From NCBI RefSeq assembly GCF_016865425.1, contig NZ_AP023355.1, forward strand, positions 248,001 through 312,000: a DNA stretch of 64,000 bases, written 5' to 3'. A program made the translations under genes and the position numbers. The notes below the pieces were generated by a model. It was not told the DNA's origin. It saw only the letters and a list, made by a program, of their open reading frames with translations, and did not search any database. This document shows positions 34,133 through 43,018 of the stretch, one piece after another. Numbering within the stretch: position 1 is the stretch's first letter; every line of letters begins with the position of its first letter. The stretch is from Actinocatenispora thailandica. GTDB taxonomy: Bacteria > Actinomycetota > Actinomycetes > Mycobacteriales > Micromonosporaceae.

Positions 34133-35031
34133 GCGTCGAGGATGACCGAACGGGTCAGGTGCCGGGGGTGGTCCGGGTCCTGACCGCGGTGGGTGGCCAT
34201 CGCGATGGCGAACCGCTGCGCGCGGACCAGGTCGGCCATCGGGTCCAGCGCGCTGTCCACGAACGTGCCGCCGGTGGCGGCCACCTCGTCGGCCAGCCCC
34301 TCGGGCGGGATGCCGAACAGCCAGGCCGCGCGGTTCGGGCCGGTGATCGAGATGGGGCCGTGCCGGTACTCCATCGCCGGGTACGACTCGGTCCAGAACG
34401 TCGCCGCCTCACGGCACTTGAGCGCCGCCTCGTTCGCCAGGCCCACGGTCCAGCCGCGGCCGAGGAACGTGACCTGCTCGGTGCTGCCGACCGGCAGCGG
34501 CAGCGGTTCGGCGATGGCGGTCGCGGCGTCGTCGGCCGCGGCGGTCAGGTCCTCGCCGAGGCTGGCCCGCAGCAACGCGAGCGCGGTGGTGGCGAACCGG
34601 GTCTGTACCACGGACCGCTCGTCGGCGAAGTCCAGCACGATGGTGTCCCCGGCCAGCGGCGCCATCGGCGCGTCGTGGATGCCGGTCAGCAGCACGCTGG
34701 GCACGCTCGGCGGCAGCTGGTGCAGCAGGTTCAGTACCTCGGTGGTGGTGCCGGACCGGCTGATGGCGACCAGCCGGTCGTACTCGCGGGTCAGCGGCAT
34801 CTCGGAGGCGGCGAAGGCGTCGGTGACGCCCTTGCCGGCGGCCTCCCGGCGCGCCGCGTACGACTGGGCCATGAACCAGGAGGTGCCGCAGCCGACGACC
34901 GCGACCCGCTCCCCGTCGGCCGGCAGCGCGCGGGCCGCGTCGGTGGCGATCGCGGCGGCGCGGCGCCAACAGTCCGGCTGGCTGGCGATCTCGCCCAGTA
35001 CCGCCGGTGTGCTCCCTGCTGCGTCCGACAT
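34129..35031 (-). CDS. agaS: SIS-domain sugar isomerase/deaminase (AgaS-like)
   Basis: A 300-residue protein with two SIS domains and no glutaminase domain. Sugar-phosphate binding motifs are VVGCGTSWFMAQSYAA near residue 43, AISRSGTTTEVLNLL near 95, and LGRGWTVGLANEAALKCREA near 195; EYRHGPISI is typical of the GlmS/AgaS group. AgaS deaminates and isomerises galactosamine-6-P to tagatose-6-P, fitting the next steps here. GGAGGGG precedes ATG 35031. It is the first gene of the minus-strand operon, facing the DeoR gene. Confidence 0.83.
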   Translation of the reverse strand: MSDAAGSTPAVLGEIASQPDCWRRAAAIATDAARALPADGERVAVVGCGTSWFMAQSYAARREAAGKGVTDAFAASEMPLTREYDRLVAISRSGTTTEVLNLLHQLPPSVPSVLLTGIHDAPMAPLAGDTIVLDFADERSVVQTRFATTALALLRASLGEDLTAAADDAATAIAEPLPLPVGSTEQVTFLGRGWTVGLANEAALKCREAATFWTESYPAMEYRHGPISITGPNRAAWLFGIPPEGLADEVAATGGTFVDSALDPMADLVRAQRFAIAMATHRGQDPDHPRHLTRSVILDA

Positions 35032-35175
35032 GGCCCCTCCAGTAGGTTGGCGCCGCCGGCGCATTATCGGTTCGCGCCGGTTGCGCGTAAGCTTCGCGCA
35101 TGTCCTTCGACGATGTGCCCGTGTTTCGCGCATCATTGTGCACGCGCACTCGCGGTGAAGTGAAGGGAGGCCCCG
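35032..35175. promoter_or_regulatory. divergent control region of the amino-sugar operon and deoR gene
   Basis: The 144-nt gap has two copies of TTCGCGCAT (35093-35101 and 35125-35133), 32 nt apart, and related CGCATTAT and GTGC...GCAC elements around them. Repeats spaced by about three helical turns suit a tetrameric DeoR-family repressor. The AT-richer CATTATCGG near 35062 is a possible minus-strand -10. GAAGGGAGG near 35162 is the deoR ribosome site. Binding is inferred. Confidence 0.5.
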
Positions 35176-35967
35176 GTGGATCGCTACGCGCGCTGGACCG
35201 CGCTGCTTGAAGTGCTGGCCGAGTCCGGCCGGATCAGCGTCGAAGACGCGGCCGATCGCCTGGACGTCTCCCAGGCGACCATCCGGCGCGACTTCGACCA
35301 GCTCGCCCAGCAGCAGATGATCACCCGCACCCGGGGCGGTGCGGTGGCGAGCGCGGTGTCCTACGACCTGCCGCTGCGGTACAAGTCGGCGAAGCGGGCA
35401 CCGGAGAAGCAACGCATCGGTTCCGCGGCGGCATCCCTGGTCACGCCGGGGATGGTGGTCGGCATCAACGGCGGCACCACCACCACGGAGGTGGCCCGCG
35501 CGCTCGCCACCCGGCCCGATCTCGCCGCCGGGACGACCGGTGACGGCACCGCGCTGACCATCGTCACGAACGCGTTGAACATCGCGAACGAGCTGATCGT
35601 GCGACCGCACGTGAAGCTCGTCGTCACCGGTGGGGTGGTCCGCCCGCAGTCGTACGAGCTGATCGGCCCGCTCGCCACCGGCATCCTGCGTGACCTGATG
35701 CTCGACGTCGCGTTCCTCGGGGTGGACGCGGTCGATGTGGCGCTCGGCGCCGCCGCGCACAACGAGGGCGAGGCGGCGATCAATCAGCTGATGGCTGCGC
35801 GGGCGCGACGCATCGTGATCGTCGCCGACTCGTCCAAGCTCGGTCAGCACGCCTTCGCGCGGATCTGCCCGATCGACCGGGTGCACACGCTGGTCACCGA
35901 TTCCACCGCGAACGAGGAGCTCACGCACAAGTTCTCGACCGCGGGTGTGGAGGTCATCAGGGTCTGA
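35176..35967 (+). CDS. DeoR-family repressor (AgaR-like)
   Basis: A 263-residue sugar-phosphate-responsive repressor. The N-terminal winged HTH (ALLEVLAESGRISVEDAADRL then DVSQATIRRDFDQL) is the classical DeoR signature. The C-terminal DeoRC domain shows VVGINGGTTTTEVARAL for ligand phosphate and VADSSKLGQHAF near residue 220. GTG 35176 follows GGGAGG. Divergent position makes it the likely regulator of the agaS-ROK-nagA-pfkB-aldolase operon and perhaps of the transporter operon downstream. Confidence 0.9.
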   Translation: MDRYARWTALLEVLAESGRISVEDAADRLDVSQATIRRDFDQLAQQQMITRTRGGAVASAVSYDLPLRYKSAKRAPEKQRIGSAAASLVTPGMVVGINGGTTTTEVARALATRPDLAAGTTGDGTALTIVTNALNIANELIVRPHVKLVVTGGVVRPQSYELIGPLATGILRDLMLDVAFLGVDAVDVALGAAAHNEGEAAINQLMAARARRIVIVADSSKLGQHAFARICPIDRVHTLVTDSTANEELTHKFSTAGVEVIRV

Positions 35968-35993
35968 CGGCGGTTCCCGGTGAGGCGCGGATC

Positions 35994-36048
35994 ACGGTAA
36001 CCATCTGTGGTTGTCACCGTTGACTCGTGCGCGATGACCCTCAATAAT
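35994..36048 (+). promoter_or_regulatory. strong promoter with upstream dyad
   Basis: TTGACT (36020-36025), a 17-nt spacer and AATAAT (36043-36048) form the best sigma-70-type promoter in the window. It is preceded by the inverted repeat ACGGT-AACCA-TCTG-TGGTT-GTC-ACCGT (35994-36020), which overlaps the -35 and looks like an operator. It drives the short terminated transcript described next. Confidence 0.65.
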
Positions 36049-36054
36049 GAGCAG

Positions 36055-36110
36055 TTGTACGCAAGAGCCCGTACGGCGGGGCGGCCCCCTCGTCGTGCGG
36101 GCTGTTTTTC
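36055..36110 (+). ncRNA. candidate small RNA or attenuator with U-tailed terminator
   Basis: From the predicted start near 36055 a transcript of about 55 nt would end in a 10-bp stem AGCCCGTACG / CGTGCGGGCT (36066-36075 with 36094-36103) followed by GTTTTT, a rare true U-tailed terminator for this genome. An alternative hairpin GTACG-N8-CGTAC (36057-36074) uses the same bases and would prevent it. It is either the deoR terminator, a stand-alone sRNA, or an attenuator for the DUF3263 gene 73 nt on. The C5 run in the loop recalls 6C RNA, but the match is poor. Confidence 0.5.
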
Positions 36111-36182
36111 TACCCGGACCCGTTTTGGCCGGCTCGCCGCCGCCGCGTCGGGTTGTCCGCGGTCCGTGGTTGAATGCGGTCG

Positions 36183-36443
36183 ATGAACGAGCCTGTGCCG
36201 GACAGCGACGAGTTGGGGCCGCGTGAGCGCGGCATCCTGGAGTTCGAGCGGCAGTGGTGGCGCTACGCGGGGGCCAAGGAGCAGGCCATCCGCGACAAGT
36301 TCGGCATCTCCCCGACGCATTACTACCAGGTGCTCAATGCCCTGCTCGACTCGCCGGCGGCGCTGGCCGCCGATCCGGTCACGGTGGGTCGGCTGCGCCG
36401 GCTGCGCGACGCGCACCGCCGCCCGCGCCCGGCCAGCGCCTGA
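36183..36443 (+). CDS. DUF3263 helix-turn-helix protein
   Basis: An 86-residue basic protein of the actinobacterial DUF3263 family, recognisable from ERGILEFERQWWRYAGAKEQ and FGISPTHYYQVLNALLDSP, which form a helix-turn-helix. It is conserved in streptomycetes and mycobacteria and presumed to bind DNA; its targets are unknown. ATG 36183 is preferred to GTG 36174. A U-tailed terminator lies 73 nt upstream, so its expression may depend on readthrough. Confidence 0.85.
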   Translation: MNEPVPDSDELGPRERGILEFERQWWRYAGAKEQAIRDKFGISPTHYYQVLNALLDSPAALAADPVTVGRLRRLRDAHRRPRPASA

Positions 36444-36561
36444 CGCCGTCCTGCGCGGCCCCGCGGGCCCGTTCCGACCTGGCCGCAGACGCGGCATCCG
36501 AAGCCTGTTGTCCTGATCGTCCTCTACGATCGCAGTAGTGCAGGTGTGCAACGCGCAGCCA

Positions 36562-36582
36562 ACAAGAAATTTATTTTCTTGT
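36562..36582 (+). promoter_or_regulatory. AT-rich perfect palindrome upstream of the GH3/transporter operon
   Basis: ACAAGAAA-TTTAT-TTTCTTGT is a perfect 8-bp inverted repeat with a 5-nt spacer, in by far the most AT-rich stretch of the window. A second dyad, GCTTTG...CAAAAGC (36586-36607), follows. With the operon start 50 nt on, these are probably operator or promoter elements. The sequence differs from the TTCGCGCAT sites at the divergent operon. Confidence 0.55.
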
Positions 36583-36631
36583 GAGCTTTGATCATGGGAC
36601 AAAAGCTTACGGCGATGCGAGGATGCTCTGC

Positions 36632-38173
36632 GTGACCAGCACCGTTGACCGCTGCCTGCTCGTCGGCATGCACGGCTACACGCTGCCGGGCCGGCTGCGC
36701 GACTGGCTCGCCGACGGCCTCGGCGGCGTCGTGCTGTTCGCCGGCAACATCGCCGACCGCGACCAACTCGGCGAACTGGTGGCCGACATCCGGTCCGCCG
36801 GCGAGGACGTCGTCGTCGCGGTGGACGAGGAGGGCGGCGACGTCACCCGGCTGCACGCGGCGACCGGCGCCCCGCATCCGGGCAACCTCGCCCTCGGCGC
36901 CGTCGACGACGTCGCGCTGACCGAACGCGTCGGCGCCGCGATCGGCGCCGAACTCGCCGCGCTGGGGATCAACCTCAACCTCGCGCCGGTCGCCGACGTC
37001 AACACCAACCCGGACAACCCGATCATCGGTACCCGCTCGTTCGGCGCCGACCCCGATCGGGTCGCCGCGCACGTCGTCGGGTACCTGACCGGCCTGCAGT
37101 CGACCGGCGTCGCGGCCTGCGCCAAGCACTTCCCGGGGCACGGCGACACCGCCGTCGACTCGCACCTGGCGCTGCCGACGGTCACCGGCGACCTCGAACC
37201 GCACCTCGTCCCGTTCCGGGCGGCGATCGCCGCCGGGGTCCGGTCCGTACTCACCGCGCACGTGACCTACCCGGGGCTGTGCGACGGCCCGGCGACCCTG
37301 AGCCGGGCGGTACTGACCGGGCTGCTGCGCGACGAGCTGGGCTTCACCGGCGCGGTGGTCACCGACTCGATGACGATGTCGGCGATCGCCGGCGGCGTCG
37401 GGGTCGCGGAGGGCGCCGCGCGGGCGCTCGCCGCCGGTGCCGACCTGGTCTGCATGACCGGCGACTTCGGCCTGCAACGGGAGGTGCGCGACCACCTGGT
37501 CGGTCATCCGGCGCTGACCGGCGCCCGGATCGCGCAGGCGGCGGCCCGGGTGCGCGCGCTGGCCCGGCCGGTACCGGGAGATCCGACCACGGCGGCGACG
37601 ACCGCGGAGATGGCCGACGCGGCGCGTGGCGCGCTGGTCGCAGACCCCGGGGTCGGCCGGCTCGACGCCGCGCCGTACGTGCTGGAGCTCAGCCCGCCGC
37701 GGCAGGGCATCGAACCGACCGCGGGCAGCCTGCTCGCCATGTTGACCGCGCGCGACCCGCGCGTCACGGGCGCCCGGCTCGCCCCGGACACGGTGCCCGG
37801 AAGCCCTGCCGGCCGTACCGCGGGTCGGCCGGATCACAGCGGCGGTCGGCCGGATCACACGGTCGGCCGAACGGCCGATCCGGCAGCCGGCGATACCGGC
37901 ATGACGGCGGACATCGCGGACCGCGCACTGTCCGACGCGCTGGCCGCGGCGGCCGGAAAACCGCTGGTCGTGGTGGTTCGGGACGCGCACCGGGTGCCCG
38001 CCACCCGGCAACGGCTCGGTACGGTGCTCGCCAACAGGCCGGATGCGGTCGTGGTCGGCATCGGTACCGGTGCCGACCGGCCGCTCGCGGCCGGTAGATA
38101 CCTCGGCACCCGGGGTGGCGCCCGGGTCAACCTCTCCGCCGCGGCCGACCTGCTGGTCGGCGCGCGCCGGTAG
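36632..38173 (+). CDS. GH3 beta-N-acetylhexosaminidase (NagZ-type), cytoplasmic
   Basis: A 513-residue glycoside hydrolase family 3 enzyme without signal peptide. The NagZ motif KHFPGHGDTAVDSHLALP near residue 170 supplies the general acid His/Asp pair; the nucleophile is the Asp in AVVTDSMTMSAIAG. LVGMHGYTLP and VVAVDEEGGDVTRL complete the barrel. A C-terminal domain of about 190 residues carries a short repeat (GRPDHSGGRPDHT). It should release GlcNAc or GalNAc from imported oligomers or muropeptides. GTG 36632 is chosen, nine bases after GAGGA; ATG 36623 is possible. Confidence 0.87.
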   Translation: MTSTVDRCLLVGMHGYTLPGRLRDWLADGLGGVVLFAGNIADRDQLGELVADIRSAGEDVVVAVDEEGGDVTRLHAATGAPHPGNLALGAVDDVALTERVGAAIGAELAALGINLNLAPVADVNTNPDNPIIGTRSFGADPDRVAAHVVGYLTGLQSTGVAACAKHFPGHGDTAVDSHLALPTVTGDLEPHLVPFRAAIAAGVRSVLTAHVTYPGLCDGPATLSRAVLTGLLRDELGFTGAVVTDSMTMSAIAGGVGVAEGAARALAAGADLVCMTGDFGLQREVRDHLVGHPALTGARIAQAAARVRALARPVPGDPTTAATTAEMADAARGALVADPGVGRLDAAPYVLELSPPRQGIEPTAGSLLAMLTARDPRVTGARLAPDTVPGSPAGRTAGRPDHSGGRPDHTVGRTADPAAGDTGMTADIADRALSDALAAAAGKPLVVVVRDAHRVPATRQRLGTVLANRPDAVVVGIGTGADRPLAAGRYLGTRGGARVNLSAAADLLVGARR

Positions 38174-38225
38174 CCCTACCTGCACCTCATGTGGCTAGTC
38201 CCCCCGTTTCCCCCCAGGAGAAGAG

Positions 38226-40043
38226 ATGAAGAGAAGGGCCTTCGCGGGTCTCACCGCGGCTGGCGGCTTCGCCGCCGTGATGGGTACGGCCGGCTGCACG
38301 GACTCCAGTTCCTCGTCCTCGGCGGACGTGTTCACCGCGATCGAAACGGAGATCGACGCGAACGCGCCGATCAACCCGTACAACCAGAAGACGAACTCGT
38401 TCCAGGGCTACAACGCGATGAAGCTCGGCTGGGCGAAGAACTCGCTGACCGACGCGAACGCGTTCTACCCGGCGCTGGCGGCGAGTTGGAGCGAGACGCC
38501 GGACCACCTGAAGCTGACGGTCAAGCTCCGCCCGGACGCGAAGTGGTCGGACGGCAAGCCGGTCACCGCGGACGACGTGAAGGCCTCGGCCGCGGTGTCG
38601 TTCAGCCAGGGCGGTGGAGCGTTCGCGATCGCGCCGGGTGCGGCCGGCGGCGTCGGCGCGGTCACCGTGGTCGACGCGCACACCATCGAGTTCGACCAGG
38701 CGCCGGGTTCGTCGAACAACTCGTTCCTGCGCAACGTGCTGAACATGTGGGTGGTGCCGAACTCGGTGTACGGGCCGCAGATGCCGGCGAACGTCTGGGA
38801 TCTGATCAAGACCGCCACCGACCCGAAGGCGAGCAAGAAGGATCAGGCCTCGGCGCAGAGCAAGATCCAGGCGCTGGGCAAGAAGCTGGTGGAGTTCGGT
38901 CCGAAGAAGGACGTCTCGGCCGGCCCGTTCGTGCTGCAGCGGGTCAACCCGGGTGAGGCGGTGCTGGTCAAGAACACGCACTTCTTCGACGCCGACAAGA
39001 TCGCCCCGAGCAAGGTCGTGCTGAAGAACTACTCGGGCAACGAGCAGATCTGGAACTACCTGATCTCCGGTGACCTGGACGCGGCGATCTACACCGCCAC
39101 CCCGGCCAACGTGCGCAAGAAGATCCTCGCCAAGCAGGGCAACAAGATGATCTCCGGGTTCAGCCCGGTGGCCGCCGCGCTGGCGTTCAACCAGTCGGTC
39201 AAGCCGCTGGACAACGTGCACGTGCGGCGCGCCCTGGCGTACCTGATCGACCGGAAGCTGACCACCAAGATCGGCGAGTCGGTCGGCGGTAGCGCGGCGC
39301 AGACCACCACCGGCCTGATCTCCGACGCCGCGAACGCCTGGATCGGCCAGGACGCGGTGGACAAGCTGAACCAGTACCCGCACGACGCCGCGAAGGCCGA
39401 GGCGGAACTGAAGAAGGCCGGCATGAGCAAGAAGGGCGGCCAGTGGATCCAGGCCAACGGCAAGCCCTTCACGCTGCAGCTGCAGGTACCGAACGGGTTC
39501 TCGGACTGGATCGCCGGCGGTAAGTCGATCTCCAGCCAGCTGACCGACGCCGGCATCAAGACCGAGGTGAAGACCTCCGCGGACTACGCGACGTACCTGT
39601 CGGAGATCGCCGAGGGCAAGTACCAGATGGGCTTCTGGCTGGTCGCGCTCGGCCCGTCCACGCACGACGCCTACGCCCGGCTGTACGGCCCGTCGAACGG
39701 CTGGAACCAGTTCGGCGCCAACGTGCAGCACTCCGCGCCCGGCAAGAACGGGAACTGGATGGGCGGCGCGGAGACGGCCACGATCCCCGGCTTCGGCACG
39801 ATCAACCCGGGCAAGCTGACGAACAACCTGGCCCAGGCGACCGAGGCGGAGCAGAAGGAGATCATCAAGAAGCTGGCCGCCTACAGCAACGACCAGCTGC
39901 CGGCGATCCAGATCTGGGACTACACCAACATCCAGTTCGTGAACACGTCCCGGTTCACCAACTTCCCGAAGAACGACTCCGACGTGCTGCGGCTGCACCC
40001 GGGTATGTGGATGCAGCTCGGCTACATCCAGAAGAAGAAGTAG
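38226..40043 (+). CDS. ABC transporter solute-binding lipoprotein, family 5 (DppA/OppA type)
   Basis: A 605-residue lipoprotein. The signal ends in the lipobox GTAGC near residue 24, followed by a Ser-rich linker. The family 5 fold is seen in WSETPDHLKLTVKLRPDAKWSDG, VTADDVKAS and HVRRALAYLIDR. Family 5 proteins bind peptides, but several bind oligosaccharides, which fits the neighbouring NagZ. AGGAGAAGAG lies before ATG 38226. It begins 52 nt after the GH3 gene and is followed by both permeases and both ATPases. Confidence 0.9.
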   Translation: MKRRAFAGLTAAGGFAAVMGTAGCTDSSSSSSADVFTAIETEIDANAPINPYNQKTNSFQGYNAMKLGWAKNSLTDANAFYPALAASWSETPDHLKLTVKLRPDAKWSDGKPVTADDVKASAAVSFSQGGGAFAIAPGAAGGVGAVTVVDAHTIEFDQAPGSSNNSFLRNVLNMWVVPNSVYGPQMPANVWDLIKTATDPKASKKDQASAQSKIQALGKKLVEFGPKKDVSAGPFVLQRVNPGEAVLVKNTHFFDADKIAPSKVVLKNYSGNEQIWNYLISGDLDAAIYTATPANVRKKILAKQGNKMISGFSPVAAALAFNQSVKPLDNVHVRRALAYLIDRKLTTKIGESVGGSAAQTTTGLISDAANAWIGQDAVDKLNQYPHDAAKAEAELKKAGMSKKGGQWIQANGKPFTLQLQVPNGFSDWIAGGKSISSQLTDAGIKTEVKTSADYATYLSEIAEGKYQMGFWLVALGPSTHDAYARLYGPSNGWNQFGANVQHSAPGKNGNWMGGAETATIPGFGTINPGKLTNNLAQATEAEQKEIIKKLAAYSNDQLPAIQIWDYTNIQFVNTSRFTNFPKNDSDVLRLHPGMWMQLGYIQKKK

Positions 40044-40050
40044 GGTCGGC

Positions 40051-41052
40051 GTGCTTGCGTTCCTCCGGCGTCTCGCGGGCCACCTGGTCCGCGGGATCGT
40101 CATGATCTGGGTCGTCACGACGTTCACGTTCGTGCTGGTCCGGCTGATGCCCGGGGACCCGGTGCAGACCCAGTACGAGAAGCTGCTCGCGCAGGGCGTG
40201 TCCGCCGAACAGGCGCGCGCCCAGGTGCAGGTGACGTACGGGTTCGTGCCGCACGGTTCGTGGCTCTCGCAGTACGGCGACTATCTCTGGAAGTTGCTGC
40301 ACTTCGACCTGGGCAAGTCGGTGTCCGCGCAGGGCGTCTCGGTCCGTACCGAGGTGGTCGGCGCGCTCAAGTGGACGATCGGTCTGGTGCTGGCGGGTGT
40401 GCTGCTCAGCTTCGTGATCGGGGTACTGCTGGGCGTGGTCGCCGCGATGAAGCGCAACGGCCACGTCGGCAGCGTGCTGTCGCTGGTCGGGTCGCTGCTG
40501 CACGGCATCCCGCAGTACGTGATGGCCCTGGTACTGGTGACGTTCCTGACGGTGAAGCTGAAGCTGTTCTCCACCGGTCCGGTGGACGGGCTGCTCGATC
40601 CCGGTTTCAACGGCCCGTACATCGCCTCGATCATCAGCCATGCGGTGCTTCCGGCGGCGGCGTTCGCGCTGTCCAGCTTCGGCGGCTACCTGCTGACGAT
40701 GAAGTCGAGCGTGATCTCGGTGCTCGGGGACGACTTCATCCTGGCGTCGGAGCTACGCGGCATCAAACCCTCGATCATCTTCCGGTACGTGGCGCGCAAC
40801 GCGCTGCTGCCGCTGTTCACCGTGCTCGCGCTGTCGCTCGGGTTCATGATCGGCGGCGCGGTGTTCATCGAGCACGCGTTCAACTATCCGGGCATGGGCG
40901 CGATGCTGATCGACAGCATCGGCAGCCGGGACTACTCGGAGATGTCCGGGGCGTTCCTGCTGATCACCGGCGCGGTGATCCTGGCGAACATCGCCGCCGA
41001 CCTGCTGTACAGCGTGGTCGACCCGCGGGTGCGGCACGGAGGAGCGGCATGA
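40051..41052 (+). CDS. ABC transporter permease, DppB type
   Basis: A 333-residue inner-membrane permease with six helices. The first is VRGIVMIWVVTTFTFVLVRLMPGDP, whose RLMPGDP ending is the DppB/OppB signature. The EAA loop is near residue 230 (ASELRGIKPSIIFRYVARNALLP). GTG 40051 lies seven bases after the preceding stop. Its stop overlaps the next ATG as ATGA, so the two permeases are made in equal amounts. Confidence 0.92.
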   Translation: MLAFLRRLAGHLVRGIVMIWVVTTFTFVLVRLMPGDPVQTQYEKLLAQGVSAEQARAQVQVTYGFVPHGSWLSQYGDYLWKLLHFDLGKSVSAQGVSVRTEVVGALKWTIGLVLAGVLLSFVIGVLLGVVAAMKRNGHVGSVLSLVGSLLHGIPQYVMALVLVTFLTVKLKLFSTGPVDGLLDPGFNGPYIASIISHAVLPAAAFALSSFGGYLLTMKSSVISVLGDDFILASELRGIKPSIIFRYVARNALLPLFTVLALSLGFMIGGAVFIEHAFNYPGMGAMLIDSIGSRDYSEMSGAFLLITGAVILANIAADLLYSVVDPRVRHGGAA

Positions 41053-41957
41053 GTACGACTGTCGATCTGCCGGTGTCCGGGGCCACGGTGGCCCCGGCCC
41101 GGCGGACGGGATTCTGGCGCAACCTGTGGAAGGTGCTGAAGCGCAAGCCGAGCCGGATGGTCGGCGCGGTGATCGTGGTGCTGTTCGTGCTGACCGGGCT
41201 CGTCGGACCCTGGCTGTACCCGGACAACCTGCCGCGGGACAGCAACCAGATCCTCGCCGGGCCGAGCCTCTCGCACCTGCTCGGTACCGACTTCGAGGGC
41301 ACCGACGTGCTCGCCCTGCTGATCACCGGTACCCGCTACGTGCTGGTCGCGGCGGCGTTCGCGGCGCTGATCACGGTGCTCATCGGTACCGGTTTCGGCC
41401 TGTACGCGGGCTACCGGCGCGGCGCGCCGGACTCGGTGCTGATGCGCATCACCGACTTCGTGCTGACCATCCCCGGGTTCCCGCTGCTGCTGGTGCTGTC
41501 CACGGTGTGGAAGTTCTCGTCTGCGCTGCAGATGGGCCTGGTACTGGGTCTCACCGGCTGGGGTGGCCTGGCCCGCTCTGTGCGCTCGGCGACGCTGTCG
41601 CTGCGCGAGCGCGGCTTCGTCGAGGCCGCGCGCGGGCTCGGGATGCCGACCCGGCACATCGTCACCCGCGAACTGCTGCCGAACATCGCCCCGTACGTGG
41701 CGATGAACCTGCTGATCGGGGTGACCACGTTCATCTACTCCCAGGTCGGCCTGTTCTACCTGGGCGTGCTCCCGTTCACGTCGAACAACTGGGGCGTGAT
41801 GATCCAGCTCGCGGTCACCAACGGGGTGACGCAGACCGGTGCCGGCCTGGGCTACCTGATGGCGCCGCTGGTGGCGATCCTGCTGCTGACGCTCGGCGTC
41901 GTGCTGCTGGTCGACGCCCTGGACGAGGTGTTCAACCCCCGGCTGCGGGAGGACTGA
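41049..41957 (+). CDS. ABC transporter permease, DppC type
   Basis: A 302-residue permease. A cytoplasmic N-terminus (STTVDLPVSGATVAPARR) leads into helix 1 (VGAVIVVLFVLTGLVGPWL); the conserved HLLGTDFEGTDV follows, and the EAA loop reads EAARGLGMPTRHIVTRELLPN. It pairs with the DppB-type subunit to form the channel. Both ends overlap neighbouring genes, confirming one polycistronic unit. Confidence 0.92.
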   Translation: MSTTVDLPVSGATVAPARRTGFWRNLWKVLKRKPSRMVGAVIVVLFVLTGLVGPWLYPDNLPRDSNQILAGPSLSHLLGTDFEGTDVLALLITGTRYVLVAAAFAALITVLIGTGFGLYAGYRRGAPDSVLMRITDFVLTIPGFPLLLVLSTVWKFSSALQMGLVLGLTGWGGLARSVRSATLSLRERGFVEAARGLGMPTRHIVTRELLPNIAPYVAMNLLIGVTTFIYSQVGLFYLGVLPFTSNNWGVMIQLAVTNGVTQTGAGLGYLMAPLVAILLLTLGVVLLVDALDEVFNPRLRED

Positions 41958-43018
41958 TGACGGCGATCACCGAAACGTCCGAGGTGGACGACAAAAAGCT
42001 CGGCCCGGCGGTGCGGATCGAGGATCTGACCGTGGCGTACCGGACGCCGGCCGGTGAGCTGCCGGCGGTGTCGCGGATCAACCTGGAGCTGGCGCCCGGC
42101 TCGATCACCGGCCTGGTCGGCGAGTCCGGCTCGGGCAAGTCGACGATGGCGCTCGCGATGCTCAACGCGGTGCAGACGCCGGGGCGGATCACCGGCGGCT
42201 CGATCGAGATCGACGGCCTGGGCAACGTGGTGTCGCTGTCCGGCAAGCAACTCCGGGAGGCCCGCGGCGGCGAGATCGGCTACGTCTTCCAGGCCGCGCA
42301 GAACTCGCTCAACCCGTTGAAGACGGTCGGCAAGCAGCTGCTCGATCTCGGCCGCTCGCACCAGGTGCAGGACAAGCGCGCCCTGGTACGCCAGGCGAAG
42401 GAGCTGCTGTCCCGGATGGGGTTGTCCGGCGAGCGGGTGCTCGACTCGTACCAGCACGAGCTGTCCGGCGGGATGCGTCAGCGGGTCGGCATCATGCTGG
42501 CGCTGGTGCTCAACGCGCACCTGCTGGTACTGGACGAGCCGACCACCGCGCTGGACATGATCTCGCAGGCGAACATCCTGTCGATCATCCGCGACGTGCA
42601 CGCCGAGCGCGGCCTGACCACGCTGGTGGTCACGCACGACATCGGCGTGGTCGCGGAGGTCGCCGACCGGGTCGCGGTGATGTACGGCGGGCGGCTGGTG
42701 GAGCAGGGCCCGACGACCGAGGTGCTGAAGAACCCGAAGCATCCGTACACCTGGGGCCTGATCAACGCGATCCCGCGGCTGACCGGTGACCCGGAGGTGG
42801 CGCAGCCGCTGCCGGGCCGGCCGCCGACGCTGGGCACCATCCCGAAGCAGGGCTGCGTGTTCCGGGAGCGGTGCGCGCGCTACGCGGCGGAGCCGCGGGA
42901 GGACTGCGAGACGGTCGATCCGGCGGCGAGCGAGGTCGCTCCGGGCCGGCTGGTCGCCTGCCATCCGGTGGCGGCCGGTGCTCCGACCGCGGTCCAGGAC
43001 GCCGGTGAGGGGGCGTGA
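41957..43018 (+). CDS. ABC transporter ATP-binding protein, DppD type
   Basis: A 353-residue ATPase. Walker A is GESGSGKST near residue 56, the Q-loop lies in YVFQAAQNSLNPL, the signature is ELSGGMRQRVGI, Walker B is LLVLDEPTTALD, and the switch His is in VVTHDIG. The C-terminal oligopeptide/dipeptide domain has the Cys cluster CVFRERC...C, which in related proteins holds a 4Fe-4S cluster. ATG 41957 overlaps the previous stop by one base. Confidence 0.92.
   Translation: MTAITETSEVDDKKLGPAVRIEDLTVAYRTPAGELPAVSRINLELAPGSITGLVGESGSGKSTMALAMLNAVQTPGRITGGSIEIDGLGNVVSLSGKQLREARGGEIGYVFQAAQNSLNPLKTVGKQLLDLGRSHQVQDKRALVRQAKELLSRMGLSGERVLDSYQHELSGGMRQRVGIMLALVLNAHLLVLDEPTTALDMISQANILSIIRDVHAERGLTTLVVTHDIGVVAEVADRVAVMYGGRLVEQGPTTEVLKNPKHPYTWGLINAIPRLTGDPEVAQPLPGRPPTLGTIPKQGCVFRERCARYAAEPREDCETVDPAASEVAPGRLVACHPVAAGAPTAVQDAGEGA

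Noticed and set aside
36055-36110. 6C small RNA
   Set aside because: The C-rich loop and U-tailed terminator are suggestive, but 6C RNA has two hairpins each with at least six C in the loop; only one run of five is present.
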